Notes under the pieces: model-generated
Told to the model about the DNA's origin: nothing
The model's database searches: none
What the model saw: the letters and a program-made list of their open reading frames with translations, nothing else
From: Streptomyces populi
Lineage (GTDB): Bacteria; Actinomycetota; Actinomycetes; Streptomycetales; Streptomycetaceae
Reading direction: 5' to 3'
NCBI RefSeq assembly: GCF_002911015.1
Contig: NZ_KZ626845.1
Span: 62,001 to 126,000, forward strand
DNA: 64,000 nt
Made by a program: the position numbers and the translations under genes
Part shown: positions 43,841 to 52,380 of the stretch, one piece after another
Layout: each line of letters opens with the position of its first letter
How positions within the stretch are numbered: position 1 is the first letter of the stretch

Positions 43841-44258
43841 GGCGGGCGGCCTCCTAGGGCGGGGGCGACGCGATGCGGCTGTCCTACCAAGCTATCACCG
43901 ATTTGTGACTGTCGTCACGAGTCCGCGATAGAGTGATCGCGCACTCGTGTGTACCGGCAGCCGGGGCGCTCCGGGGGCGGCGGGACGTGACGCGGCGGGG
44001 AGGCGCGGCGCGGGGTGACACGGTGCGGGGTGATGGCTGCGATTCGTGAAGCGACGGGCGCGTGCGGTGAGGGTGCGGCCACAGAAAGTGAAGGGACGGC
44101 CGCGGGCGAGGCGCGGTCCGTCACCGCGTCACCGGTCGTCGACAGCCGTGTAACGGCGGGAGCGGACGCGGGAGGGGGACCGTTCGTCCGGGTACAGGAC
44201 CCGTATCGGACCGAACGTCCCGAAAGGAGGCCGCGGCCGCCCGGGGACACATCGGCCG
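43841..44258. other. 418-bp divergent intergenic region
   Basis: The region contains operator site 2 near its left end (43892-43931). The remaining sequence up to 44258 is GC-rich without a recognised gene; short frames here have no family similarity. The promoter of the ATPase gene must lie here. A TAGAGT at 43929-43934 with GTGACT 18 nt upstream is one candidate. Confidence 0.45.
43892..43931. promoter_or_regulatory. TGAC-N4-GTCA operator (site 2) with the enoyl-CoA hydratase promoter
   Basis: This is a fully symmetric element: CTATC, 9 nt, TGAC-TGTC-GTCA (43906-43917), 9 nt, GATAG. On the - strand a -35 TGACGA and -10 TAGCTT (43894-43889) are 17 nt apart, exactly the layout of the promoter at site 1. 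The 13-mer TGACTGTCGTCAC and the 9-nt distance to GCTATC are identical at both sites. A PaaX-type operator is inferred from location. Confidence 0.65.
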
Positions 44259-44795
44259 ATGTCCCGAGAAAGCCCACCGCGCGCGTTCCCCGGAGTGCGC
44301 CGTACCATTCCTAAGGTTGTAAGCAGGACGCCCTGCTCCACGAACGGACCCGCCTTGCACGACATTCCAGCACCCGCCTTCTGGCGCATCGCGCTGCCGC
44401 ACACCTTCGCGGCCGTGCCGGTGGCCCGCGCCCTGGTCCGCAGGGCGTTCTCGGAACGCGAGCACGCGGCCGACAGCGACACCGCAGAGCTGCTCACCGC
44501 GGAGCTGGTCGCCAACGCCGTCGAGCACACCGCGGGCGACGGACCGATAGAGCTGGTCGTGGAACTGATGCCGACCGGCTGCCGGGTCGAGGTGCACGAC
44601 CCGGACCCGGCGCCGCCGCTGGACCTCACCCTGCCGCACCCGCCCGGTGAGCCGGACCCCTGGCAGGAGCACGGGCGCGGCCTGCTGCTGCTCCGGGCCC
44701 TCAGCTCCGCCTGTGGGCACCGCCCCACCGATTCGGGCAAGGCGGTCTGGTTCCGGCTGCCCGTGATTCCCGCCCAGCGGCAGCCGGTGCTGTAG
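44259..44795 (+). CDS. HATPase_c anti-sigma-factor-like ATP-binding protein
   Basis: This protein of up to 178 residues has a HATPase_c domain: N-box LLTAELVANAVEHTAGD, G1 box VEVHDPDPAPP and G2 region GRGLLLLRALSSACGH, ending SGKAVWFRLPV. It is an RsbW-like regulator of unknown partner. The start is uncertain: the ATG 44259 gives an atypical basic N-terminus, while in-frame GTG 44295 or TTG 44355 (before HDIPAPAFWRIALPHT) fits the family better. It is convergent with arcB, with only 27 bp between stops. Confidence 0.85.
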   Translation: MSRESPPRAFPGVRRTIPKVVSRTPCSTNGPALHDIPAPAFWRIALPHTFAAVPVARALVRRAFSEREHAADSDTAELLTAELVANAVEHTAGDGPIELVVELMPTGCRVEVHDPDPAPPLDLTLPHPPGEPDPWQEHGRGLLLLRALSSACGHRPTDSGKAVWFRLPVIPAQRQPVL

Positions 44796-44822
44796 CGGTG
44801 CCCGCCCGGGCGGCCGCAGCGG

Positions 44823-45830
44823 TCAGGCCAGCGTGGCGACCATGATCGCCTTGATGGTGTGCAGCCGGTTCTCGGCCTGGTCGAAGACGACGGAGTGCGC
44901 CGACTCGAAGACCTCGTCGGTGACCTCGAGCGAGTCGAGTCCGTGCACCTCGTACAGCTCACGGCCCACCCGGGTGCCGAGGTCGTGGAAGGCCGGGAGG
45001 CAGTGCAGGAACTTCACGTCCGGGTTGCCGGTGGCGCGCAGCACGTCCATGGTCACGGCGTACGGGACGAGGGCGGCGATGCGCTCGGCCCACACCTCCT
45101 TGGGCTCTCCCATGGAGACCCAGACGTCGGTGGCCACGAAGTCGGCCCCCCGCACCCCCTCGTCCACCTGCTCGGTGAGGGTGACGCGGCCGCCGTTCTC
45201 CGCGGCGAGTCCGCGGGCCCGCTCGACGATCTCGTCGGCCGGCCAGTAGGCCTTCGGGGCCACGATCCGCACGTCCATGCCGAGCAGGGCCCCGGTGATC
45301 AGGTACGAGTTGCCCATGTTGAAACGGGCGTCCCCCAGGTAGGCGAAGGCGATCTCACCGACCGGCCTGGCGCAGTGCTCGGTCATCGTGAGGACGTCGG
45401 CCAGCATCTGGGTGGGGTGCCAGTCGTCCGTGAGGCCGTTGTAGACCGGCACTCCGGCGTGGGCGGCCAGCTCCTCCACCGCGGCCTGGCTGTCGCCGCG
45501 GTACTCGATGGCGTCGAACATGCGGCCGAGCACGCGGGCGGTGTCCTTCACCGACTCCTTGTGGCCGATCTGCGAGCCGGACGGGTCCAGGTACGTCGTC
45601 GAGGCACCCTGGTCCGCGGCCGCGACCTCGAAGGCGCAGCGGGTGCGCGTCGAGGTCTTCTCGAAGATCAGCGCGATGTTCCTGCCCTGTAGATACCGGG
45701 TCTCCGCCCCGGCCCTCTTGGCCGCCTTGAGCCCGGCGGCCAGCTCGACCAGGCCGAGGAACTCCTCCTCCGTGAAGTCCAGCTCCTTGAGGAAGTGACG
45801 GCCGACGAGGGCGGTCGGGACTGTCGCCAT
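44823..45830 (-). CDS. arcB: Ornithine carbamoyltransferase (catabolic type)
   Basis: The 335-residue OTC shows the carbamoyl-phosphate motif [15 protein letters not shown], ornithine-binding [15 protein letters not shown] and [10 protein letters not shown], and the catalytic HCLPAFHD. The motifs [11 protein letters not shown] and the length match catabolic ArcB-type enzymes. In the arginine deiminase pathway it converts citrulline plus phosphate into ornithine and carbamoyl phosphate. It follows the arginine deiminase gene on the same strand. No carbamate kinase gene (arcC) is visible in the window. Confidence 0.92.
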   Translation of the reverse strand: MATVPTALVGRHFLKELDFTEEEFLGLVELAAGLKAAKRAGAETRYLQGRNIALIFEKTSTRTRCAFEVAAADQGASTTYLDPSGSQIGHKESVKDTARVLGRMFDAIEYRGDSQAAVEELAAHAGVPVYNGLTDDWHPTQMLADVLTMTEHCARPVGEIAFAYLGDARFNMGNSYLITGALLGMDVRIVAPKAYWPADEIVERARGLAAENGGRVTLTEQVDEGVRGADFVATDVWVSMGEPKEVWAERIAALVPYAVTMDVLRATGNPDVKFLHCLPAFHDLGTRVGRELYEVHGLDSLEVTDEVFESAHSVVFDQAENRLHTIKAIMVATLA

Positions 45831-45876
45831 GGGGGCGCTCCAGGGATGACGGGGTGAGGGCGGGACCGGACTTCTG

Positions 45877-45907
45877 GAATTCTATACGACGCCTAGCATT
45901 TATATGC
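45877..45907. promoter_or_regulatory. Possible ArgR boxes upstream of arcB
   Basis: GCATTTATATGC (45896-45907) has GCAT/ATGC symmetry around TTAT. A second AT-rich element, GGAATTCTATACG, lies at about 45877-45889. On the - strand they read ATGC-type half-sites separated by about 6-8 bp, in the manner of tandem ARG boxes. The patch is unusually AT-rich for this genome and lies 50-80 bp upstream of the arcB start. ArgR control is inferred; match to a Streptomyces ARG-box matrix is untested. Confidence 0.4.
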
Positions 45908-46101
45908 GGCCAATAGTTCGACTCGTGTGCCGACCCCACGCGCCGCTCCCCCATCGGTTCCACCGGCGGCCCGGCACGAAGCCCCGCCCGAGGTCCCGCA
46001 CGCGCCCACCCCTCGCACCCGCCCCCCGCACCCAACCCCCCGCGCGAGCCCGTGCGCGACTCCGGCGGGAGCCCCGGCGGGACCTCCGCACGGGGTCGCG
46101 T

Positions 46102-47325
46102 TCACACGGGGTCGCGTTCGACGGGACAGCTCATGCAGCGCGGGCCGCCCCTGCCCCGGCCCAGCTCGCTGCCCGGGATCTCGATCACCTCTATGCCCTG
46201 CTTGCGCAGATGGGTGTTGGTGGTGGCGTTGCGCTCGTAGGCGATGACGACGCCCGGCTCGACGGCGAGGACGTTGCAGCCGTCGTCCCACTGCTCCCGC
46301 TCGGCCGCGTGCACGTCCTGCGTCGCGGTCAGGACCCGGATCTCGCTCAGGCCGAGCGCCGCGGCGATGGCGCGGTGCATGTGCTCCGGGGGATGGTCGG
46401 TGACCTTCAGCTCCTTGTCGCCCGCGCCCGGCTCGATGGTGTACGAGCGGAGCATGCCGAGCCCCGCGTACTGCGTGAAGATGTCGCCGTCGACCATCGT
46501 CATCACGGTGTCGAGGTGCATGAGCGCCCGCCGCTTGGGCATGTCGAGCGCCACGATGGTGCGCGCCGAGCCGGCCGCGAACAGCTTGTGGGCGAGCATC
46601 TCGACGGCCTGGGGCGTCGTCCGCTCGCTCATGCCGATGAGCACCGCGCCGTTGCCGATGACCAGGACGTCACCGCCCTCGATGGTGGACGGGTAGTCCG
46701 CCTGCCCCTCCGACCAGAGGTTGAAGCCCTCCTCGCGGAAGAGCGGGTGGTGCCGGTAGATCGCCTCGAAGTGCACGGTCTCGCGCTGCCGGGCCGGCCA
46801 GCGCATGGCGTTGATGGAGACGCCGTCGTAGATCCAGGCCGAGGTGTCACGGGTGAAGAGGTGGTTGGGCAGCGGCCGCAGGAGGAAGTCGTCGAGGTCC
46901 ATGACGTGGAAGCGCACGGAGGTCGGTTCCGCGTGCGCTTCCAGGAACTCGCGCTTGGTCATGCCGCCGACCAGTGCGGACGCCAGTTCCGCGGCGGGCA
47001 TGGCCTCGAAGGCGGCCCGGAGGTGGTCGGTGGCGAGCGGCCCGTACTCCTTCTCGTCGAAGACCCGGTCCAGGACGAGCGACCTGGCCGCCCCGATCGC
47101 CAGGGTCTCGGCGAGCAGGTCGCCGAAGAGGTGGACGACGACCCCGCGGTCGCGCAGCACGTCGGCGAACCCGTCGTGTTCCGCGCGCGCCCGGCGCACC
47201 CAGAGCACGTCGTCGAAGAGGAGCGCGTCCTTGTTGCTGGGGGTGAGCCTCTTGAGCTCGAGATCGGGCCGGTGCAGGATGACGCGGCGCAGCCGCCCGG
47301 CCTCGGAGTCGACGTGGAATCCCAT
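46102..47325 (-). CDS. arcA: Arginine deiminase
   Basis: The 407-residue ADI hydrolyses arginine to citrulline and ammonia. Motifs in order: [85 protein letters not shown], and the catalytic Cys C400 in [13 protein letters not shown]. The ATG at 47325 matches the family start. The gap to arcB is 271 bp, so a separate promoter for arcB is possible. With arcB it forms the first two steps of the ADI pathway, giving ATP if a carbamate kinase exists elsewhere. Confidence 0.95.
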   Translation of the reverse strand: MGFHVDSEAGRLRRVILHRPDLELKRLTPSNKDALLFDDVLWVRRARAEHDGFADVLRDRGVVVHLFGDLLAETLAIGAARSLVLDRVFDEKEYGPLATDHLRAAFEAMPAAELASALVGGMTKREFLEAHAEPTSVRFHVMDLDDFLLRPLPNHLFTRDTSAWIYDGVSINAMRWPARQRETVHFEAIYRHHPLFREEGFNLWSEGQADYPSTIEGGDVLVIGNGAVLIGMSERTTPQAVEMLAHKLFAAGSARTIVALDMPKRRALMHLDTVMTMVDGDIFTQYAGLGMLRSYTIEPGAGDKELKVTDHPPEHMHRAIAAALGLSEIRVLTATQDVHAAEREQWDDGCNVLAVEPGVVIAYERNATTNTHLRKQGIEVIEIPGSELGRGRGGPRCMSCPVERDPV

Positions 47326-47475
47326 GCCTCCATCCTGACCATCCGGACGCGTGTTCACCCGTGGATCGTCAGGGTCCGCCCGACAATTCCCGTCCGCCCC
47401 ACGACACCGCGCGCGCTTCCCCCGGCCCTTCGGGCAGGGACGTCTCCTCCGTGACACCGGATTCATTTCGTCCCC

Positions 47476-47504
47476 TTGACGATAAGCACGTCCCCCATTA
47501 TCGT
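47476..47504 (+). promoter_or_regulatory. Promoter for the SPFH gene (leaderless transcript likely)
   Basis: A -35 TTGACG (47476-47481), 17-nt spacer and -10 TATCGT (47499-47504) form a near-consensus sigma-HrdB-type promoter. The ATG at 47509 follows the -10 by only 4 nt, so transcription would begin at or next to the start codon. The palindrome TCGTCTTGATGACGA (47501-47515) overlaps the start and might be an operator. Confidence 0.6.
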
Positions 47505-47508
47505 CTTG

Positions 47509-48645
47509 ATGACGACAACGAAGGACGTGGAGCCGCCGGGACCGCCCGGCGCCGAGGGGGTACTCATGGCCGACATCACACGACGCCTCGGCTGGCGCCA
47601 TCTGCGCGGGGCGCCCACCGCCCACATCCGGCACCACAAGTCGGGGCAACTGGTCCACGACGGCCCCGGACTCAGCTTCTGGTACCGCTCACTGACCGCC
47701 GCTCTCTCCGAAGTACCGGTCGACGACCGTGAGTTGGCGATGACCTTCCACGCCCGTACGTCCGACTTCCAGGACATCGCGGTGCAGGCGACCGTCACCT
47801 ACCGGATCAGCGACCCCGCGGTCGCGGCCTCCCGCATCGACTTCTCCATAGACCCCGACTCCGGGGCCTGGCGCGGCACCCCGCTGGAGCAGCTGGGCTC
47901 GCTGCTGACCGAGACGGCCCAGCAGCACGCGCTCGACGTGCTGGCCCGCACATCGCTGGCGTCCGCACTGGTCGACGGTGTCGCCGCGGTGCGGGAACGG
48001 ATCGCGGGCGGCCTCGCCGCCGAACCCCGGCTGCCCGCCACCGGCATCGAGGTGGTCGCGGTACGGGTCGTCGCGCTGCGCCCGGAGCCCGAGGTGGAAC
48101 GGGCGCTGCGCACCCCCGCCCGCGAGCAGATCCAGCAGGACGCGGACAAGGCCACGTACGAACGCCGGGCGGTCGCCGTCGAACGGGAACGCGCCATCGC
48201 CGAGAACGAACTCGCCAGCCAGATCGAACTCGCCCGGCGCGAGGAGCAGTTGGTCGAGCAGAAGGGCACGAACGCGCGCCGCGAGGCCGAGGAACACGCG
48301 GCGGCGGACGCGGTGCGCGCCGGGGCGGAGGCGGCCCGCACGGTCCGGCTCGCCGAGGCCGAGGCCACCCGGTCGCTGCGGCTCGCCGAGGCGGAGGCCA
48401 CCCGCAAGGTACGGCTCGCGGGGGCCGAGGCGCAGGCCGAGCGCGAGGTCGGCGCGGCGCGGGCCGAGGCGCAGGCGGCCTGGCTGCGGGTCCACGGCGA
48501 CGTCGACGTCGCCACGCTGCACGCCCTGACCGGGAGCCGGCTCGCGGAGAACCTGCCGCGGATCGAGAACCTCACCGTCTCGCCCGACGTCCTCACCGGG
48601 CTGCTCGCCAAGCTGGGCAACGGGGCCGCCGAGGACCGGGCGTGA
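47509..48645 (+). CDS. SPFH/band-7 domain protein without a membrane anchor
   Basis: This is a 378-residue SPFH-family protein. The SPFH domain covers about 30-200: [20 protein letters not shown], then [19 protein letters not shown] long Ala/Glu/Arg coiled coil follows (about 215-335) with repeated [13 protein letters not shown] units (three imperfect copies). No N-terminal TM or obvious acylation site is present, unlike flotillins and slipins, so it may be cytosolic or peripherally bound. The start follows the leaderless promoter; ATG 47566 with GAGGGGG upstream is an internal alternative. It is coupled by a GTGA overlap to the next gene. Confidence 0.85.
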   Translation: MTTTKDVEPPGPPGAEGVLMADITRRLGWRHLRGAPTAHIRHHKSGQLVHDGPGLSFWYRSLTAALSEVPVDDRELAMTFHARTSDFQDIAVQATVTYRISDPAVAASRIDFSIDPDSGAWRGTPLEQLGSLLTETAQQHALDVLARTSLASALVDGVAAVRERIAGGLAAEPRLPATGIEVVAVRVVALRPEPEVERALRTPAREQIQQDADKATYERRAVAVERERAIAENELASQIELARREEQLVEQKGTNARREAEEHAAADAVRAGAEAARTVRLAEAEATRSLRLAEAEATRKVRLAGAEAQAEREVGAARAEAQAAWLRVHGDVDVATLHALTGSRLAENLPRIENLTVSPDVLTGLLAKLGNGAAEDRA

Positions 48646-49535
48646 GTCTCGCCCCCCGGGTCGTCCTCGTCCACCGGACCACCGAGTACGAGGAGTTGAC
48701 GGCCCGGCACGGCACGCACGGGCAGGCGGCGTTCTTCCTGGCCTCGCGCGGCCGGGACATCGCGGAGGTGGCCGAACGGCACCGGCGCTCCCGCGAGGCG
48801 CTCGCCGCCGTGGTCGCGGCCATTCCGCTGACCTGGCGTCAGGCGCGCGTGGAACGTTCCGACCTGGACCGCTTCCTGTTCGCGCCGGAGGACGTGGTGG
48901 TCGTGGTCGGGCAGGACGGGCTGGTCGCGAACGTCGCCAAGTACCTGGAAGGCCAGCCGGTGGTGGGGATCGACGCCGACCCCGGGCGCAATCCCGGCGT
49001 GCTGGTGCGGCACCGGCCCCGGGACGCGGGCGCGCTGCTGGCCTCGGCGCACGGGGGCGGCGCCGACGAGCTGACCATGGTCGAGGCGGTCGCGGACGAC
49101 ACCCAGCGGCTGGTCGCGCTCAACGAGATCTATCTGGGAGCCGCGGGCCATCAGACGGCCCGCTATCGGCTGGGGCTCGACGAGTACGGGGGTGCCGTCG
49201 AGTCCCAGGCGTCCTCCGGGGTGCTGGTGGGGACCGGGACCGGGGCCACCGGCTGGCTCCGGTCGGTGTGGCAGGAGCGGGGCGAGCGGATGCCGCTGCC
49301 GGGGCCCACGGACGAACGGCTGCTCTGGTTCGTCCGCGAGGCCTGGCCGTCGCCGGCCACGGGCACCTCGCTCGTGGCCGGCGAACTCACCGCCTCGGGA
49401 AAGCTGTCCCTCACGGTGGAGTCGGACCGGCTCATCGTCTTCGGGGACGGGATGGAGGGGGATGCGGTGGAGCTGGTCTGGGGGCAGACGGTGCACGTGG
49501 GTGTGGCCGGGGTTCGGCTCCGCCTGGTCGGTTAG
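48642..49535 (+). CDS. NAD kinase-like (ATP-NAD kinase fold) protein
   Basis: The 297-residue protein resembles NAD/diacylglycerol-kinase-fold enzymes. FAPEDVVVVVGQDGLVANVA stands where NAD kinases have GGDGT; here it reads GQDGL, so catalytic competence is doubtful. SGVLVGTGTGATGWLRSVWQ matches the TPTGSTAY-type region, and VESDRLIVFGDGME the C-terminal beta-rich part. It is translationally coupled to the SPFH gene (GTGA overlap). The pair probably acts together; the substrate is unknown. Confidence 0.8.
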   Translation: MSLAPRVVLVHRTTEYEELTARHGTHGQAAFFLASRGRDIAEVAERHRRSREALAAVVAAIPLTWRQARVERSDLDRFLFAPEDVVVVVGQDGLVANVAKYLEGQPVVGIDADPGRNPGVLVRHRPRDAGALLASAHGGGADELTMVEAVADDTQRLVALNEIYLGAAGHQTARYRLGLDEYGGAVESQASSGVLVGTGTGATGWLRSVWQERGERMPLPGPTDERLLWFVREAWPSPATGTSLVAGELTASGKLSLTVESDRLIVFGDGMEGDAVELVWGQTVHVGVAGVRLRLVG

Positions 49536-49692
49536 GTTCGCTTCGCTCCCTCACCGACCGGCCGTGCCGAACCCCGCCGCCCCGGACCGGGCTCTCCCCG
49601 GCCGGGGTCGGTCGCGTGCCCCCGGTGGGGGGCGGGTCCCCGGCCGCGGCCCCGGTGGGGGCGGGTTCGGCTGTCCGCACGGTGGGGGCTGA

Positions 49693-49725
49693 GCGCGCCG
49701 TTCCCCGCGCCCCTGACGGGGCCCG
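49693..49725. repeat. 33-bp direct repeat, copy 1 (hairpin-forming)
   Basis: This copy is identical over 33 bp to 49791-49823. The core GCCCCTGACGGGGC forms a GCCCC/GGGGC stem with loop TGAC. GC-rich sequences of this kind with a CCCCTGACGGGG core recur between genes in many Streptomyces genomes. A terminator-like role is inferred. Confidence 0.75.
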
Positions 49726-49790
49726 GACCGGGGCACAGCGCCCCGCCCGAGGGGAGTGCGGGGTTCGGCCGCCCGCCCGGTGCGGGCCGG

Positions 49791-49823
49791 GCGCGCCGTT
49801 CCCCGCGCCCCTGACGGGGCCCG
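49791..49823. repeat. 33-bp direct repeat, copy 2 (hairpin-forming)
   Basis: This is the second exact copy, starting 98 bp after the first, with the same GCCCC-TGAC-GGGGC stem. It ends 13 bp from the pnkp stop codon and is thus well placed as the terminator of the hen1-pnkp operon. Confidence 0.75.
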
Positions 49824-49836
49824 CCGGGGTGTACCT

Positions 49837-52380
49837 CTACAGGCGGGGGTCCACCGGTTCGGATTCCAGGGAGAGGACTCCGAAGACCGCCTCGTGGACG
49901 CGCCAGAGGGGCTCGCCCTCGGCCAGGCGGTCCAGCGCTTCGAGGCCGAGTGCGTACTCACGGAGGGCCAGGGACCGCTTGTGGTTGAGGAAGCGGCCGC
50001 GCAGCCGGGCGAGGTTCTCCGGGCGGGTGTACTCCGGACCGTAGATGATCCGCAGGTACTCGCGGCCCCGGCACTTGATGCCGGGCTGCACCAGGCGCCC
50101 GTTCTCGCCGCGCACCACCGCGCCGACCGGCTTCACGACCATGCCCTCGCCGCCGCGGCCGGTCATCTCCAGCCACCAGTCGACACCGGCCCGCACCGAC
50201 TCCGGGTCACCGGTGTCGACGAAGAGCCGCCGGGTGGTGTGCAGCAGTCCGCTCCCGTCGTTCTCCACGAGCCGGTCGATCAGGGCGAGCTGCTCGTCGT
50301 GCGGCAGCCCGGCGAGGCTCCGGCCCTGGACGGCCAGGATCTGGAACGGTGCCAGGCGGACGCCTTCGAGGCCGTCCGTCGTCCAGCAGTAGCGGCGGTA
50401 CGCGTCCGTGAACGCGGCCGCGTCCGCGGCCCGTTCACGCTGGCGCGTCAGCAGCTCCGTGACGTCGACGCCCCGCGCCGCCACGCCTTCGAGCGCGCTC
50501 AGCACTCCCGGGAACACCGCCCCTGACGCGGCGCCGACCGCGGCGTACTGACTGCGCAGCAGCCCGGACGCCTTCAGCGACCACGGCATCAGCTCGGCGT
50601 CCAGCAGCACCCAGTCGGTGTTCAGCTCCTCCCACAGCCCGGCCTCGGTCGCGGCGGCCCGCACCCGGCCGAGGATCTCCTCGGTGACGGCGGCGTCGTC
50701 GAAGAAGGGGCGGCCGGTACGGGTGTACAGCGAGCCGGTGAGGCCGTCGACGCCGAACCGGGCACGCGCGACGTCCGCGTCCCGGCAGACCAGGGCCACC
50801 GCCCGCGACCCCATGTGCTTCTCCTCGCACACGACCCGCGCGACCCCGTCCTCCTGGTACTGGGCGAAGGCCTCGGCGGGGTGCTCCAGATAGCCCTCGA
50901 CGTGCGAGGTCGCGGTCGGCGCCATGGTCGGCGGGAGGTACGGGAGCAGCCGGGGGTCCACCGCGAAACGGCTCATGACCTCCAGGGCCGCCGCCGCGTT
51001 CTCCTCGCGGACGGCCACCCGTCCGGCGTGCCGGGTCTCGACGGCCCTGCGGCCGTGCACGTCCGCGAGGTCCAGCGGACGGCCCTCGTGACCGCCCGGC
51101 GCCTCGGTGGCCAGCGGCTTGGACGGCTCGTACCAGACCCGCTCGGCGGGGACGTCGACGAGTTCGCGCTCCGGCCAGCGCAGGGCGCTGAGCTTGCCGC
51201 CGAACACCGCGCCGGTGTCCAGGCAGATGGTGTTGTTGAGCCAGGTGGCGTTGGGGACCGGGGTGTGGCCGTAGACGACCGCGGCGCGGCCCCGGTAGTC
51301 CTCCGCCCACGGGTAGCGCACGGGCAGCCCGAACTCGTCGGTCTCCCCCGTCGTGTCGCCGTACAGGGCGTGCGAGCGCACCCGGCCCGAGGTGCGGCCG
51401 TGGTACTTCTCGGGCAGGCCGGCGTGGCAGACGACGAGGCGTCCACCGTCGAGGACGTAGTGACTGACCAGTCCGTCGATGAACTCCCTCACCGTGGCGT
51501 GGAACTCCTCGCTCTCCGCGCCCATCTGCTCGATCGTCTCGGCGAGTCCGTGGGTGTGCTGGACCTGGCGGCCCCTGAGGTGGCGGCCGAGCTTGTTCTC
51601 ATGGTTGCCGGGCACGCACAGGGCGTTGCCCGAGGCGACCATGGACATCACGCGGCGCAGCACGCCGGGCGAGTCCGGACCGCGGTCGACGAGGTCGCCC
51701 ACGAACACGGCCGTACGGCCCTCGGGGTGCACGCCGTCGACGTAGCCGAGCTTGCCGAGCAGGGTCTCCAGCTCCGAGGCGCAGCCGTGGATGTCGCCGA
51801 CGATGTCGAACGGTCCGGTGAGGTGCGTCAGGTCGTTGTACCGCTTCTCGGTCACCACCGACGCGTTCTCGACGTCCGTCACCCCGCGCAGGACGTGCAC
51901 CTTGCGGAAGCCCTCGCGCTCCAAGGAGCGCAGCGAGCGGCGCAGTTCGCGGATGTGGCGCTGGATCACGCGGCGCGGCATCCCGGCACGGTCGGTGCGG
52001 CCCGCGTTGCGTTCGGCGCAGACCTCCTCGGGCACGTCGAGCACGATCGCGATGGGCAGCACGTCGTACTTCTTGGCGAGTTCGATGAGCCGGCGACGGC
52101 TGTCCTGCTGGACGCTGGTGGCGTCGACGACGGTCCGGCGGCCGGCCTCGAGCCGCTTGCCGGCGATGTAGTAGAGGACGTCGAAGGCGTCGCCGCTGGC
52201 GCTCTGGTCGTTCTCGTCGTCGGCGACCAGACCCCGGCAGAAGTCGCTGGAGATGACTTCCGTCGGCTTGAAGTGCCGCCGGGCGAAGGTCGACTTGCCG
52301 GAGCCCGAGGCGCCGATCAGCACCACGAGGGAGAGGTCGGTGACGGGCAGTACGCGCCCCTGGTCGTGTCGCTCGCTCAT
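49837..52380 (-). CDS. pnkp: Polynucleotide kinase-phosphatase-ligase (bacterial Pnkp)
   Basis: The 847-residue RNA repair enzyme has three modules. The 5'-kinase has P-loop IGASGSGKSTFARR. The 2',3'-phosphatase is a metallophosphoesterase with motifs GDIHGC, GDLVDRGP, GNHENKLGRH and YGHTPV. The C-terminal adenylyltransferase/ligase has nucleotidyl Lys in EEKHMGSRAV, with later motifs WVLLDAELMPW and GGEGMVVKPVG. Bacterial Pnkp heals and seals RNA broken by ribotoxins, working with Hen1. The ATG at 52380 overlaps the hen1 stop by 4 nt. Length is close to the family norm (about 840-870). Confidence 0.95.
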   Translation of the reverse strand: MSERHDQGRVLPVTDLSLVVLIGASGSGKSTFARRHFKPTEVISSDFCRGLVADDENDQSASGDAFDVLYYIAGKRLEAGRRTVVDATSVQQDSRRRLIELAKKYDVLPIAIVLDVPEEVCAERNAGRTDRAGMPRRVIQRHIRELRRSLRSLEREGFRKVHVLRGVTDVENASVVTEKRYNDLTHLTGPFDIVGDIHGCASELETLLGKLGYVDGVHPEGRTAVFVGDLVDRGPDSPGVLRRVMSMVASGNALCVPGNHENKLGRHLRGRQVQHTHGLAETIEQMGAESEEFHATVREFIDGLVSHYVLDGGRLVVCHAGLPEKYHGRTSGRVRSHALYGDTTGETDEFGLPVRYPWAEDYRGRAAVVYGHTPVPNATWLNNTICLDTGAVFGGKLSALRWPERELVDVPAERVWYEPSKPLATEAPGGHEGRPLDLADVHGRRAVETRHAGRVAVREENAAAALEVMSRFAVDPRLLPYLPPTMAPTATSHVEGYLEHPAEAFAQYQEDGVARVVCEEKHMGSRAVALVCRDADVARARFGVDGLTGSLYTRTGRPFFDDAAVTEEILGRVRAAATEAGLWEELNTDWVLLDAELMPWSLKASGLLRSQYAAVGAASGAVFPGVLSALEGVAARGVDVTELLTRQRERAADAAAFTDAYRRYCWTTDGLEGVRLAPFQILAVQGRSLAGLPHDEQLALIDRLVENDGSGLLHTTRRLFVDTGDPESVRAGVDWWLEMTGRGGEGMVVKPVGAVVRGENGRLVQPGIKCRGREYLRIIYGPEYTRPENLARLRGRFLNHKRSLALREYALGLEALDRLAEGEPLWRVHEAVFGVLSLESEPVDPRL

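Larger units (their letters stand above)
49536..49836. other. 301-bp convergent spacer rich in repeats
   Basis: No gene is supported. The spacer contains two exact 33-bp repeats (listed separately) and several G/C-rich fragments such as CCCGGTGGGGGxGGG. It lies between the convergent NAD-kinase-like gene and the pnkp gene. The hairpin-forming repeats probably terminate transcription from both sides. Confidence 0.5.

Noticed and set aside
44103..44258. N-terminal extension of the ATPase gene further upstream
   Set aside because: The sequence before 44259 is not protein-like, and even the first 30 codons after it are doubtful.
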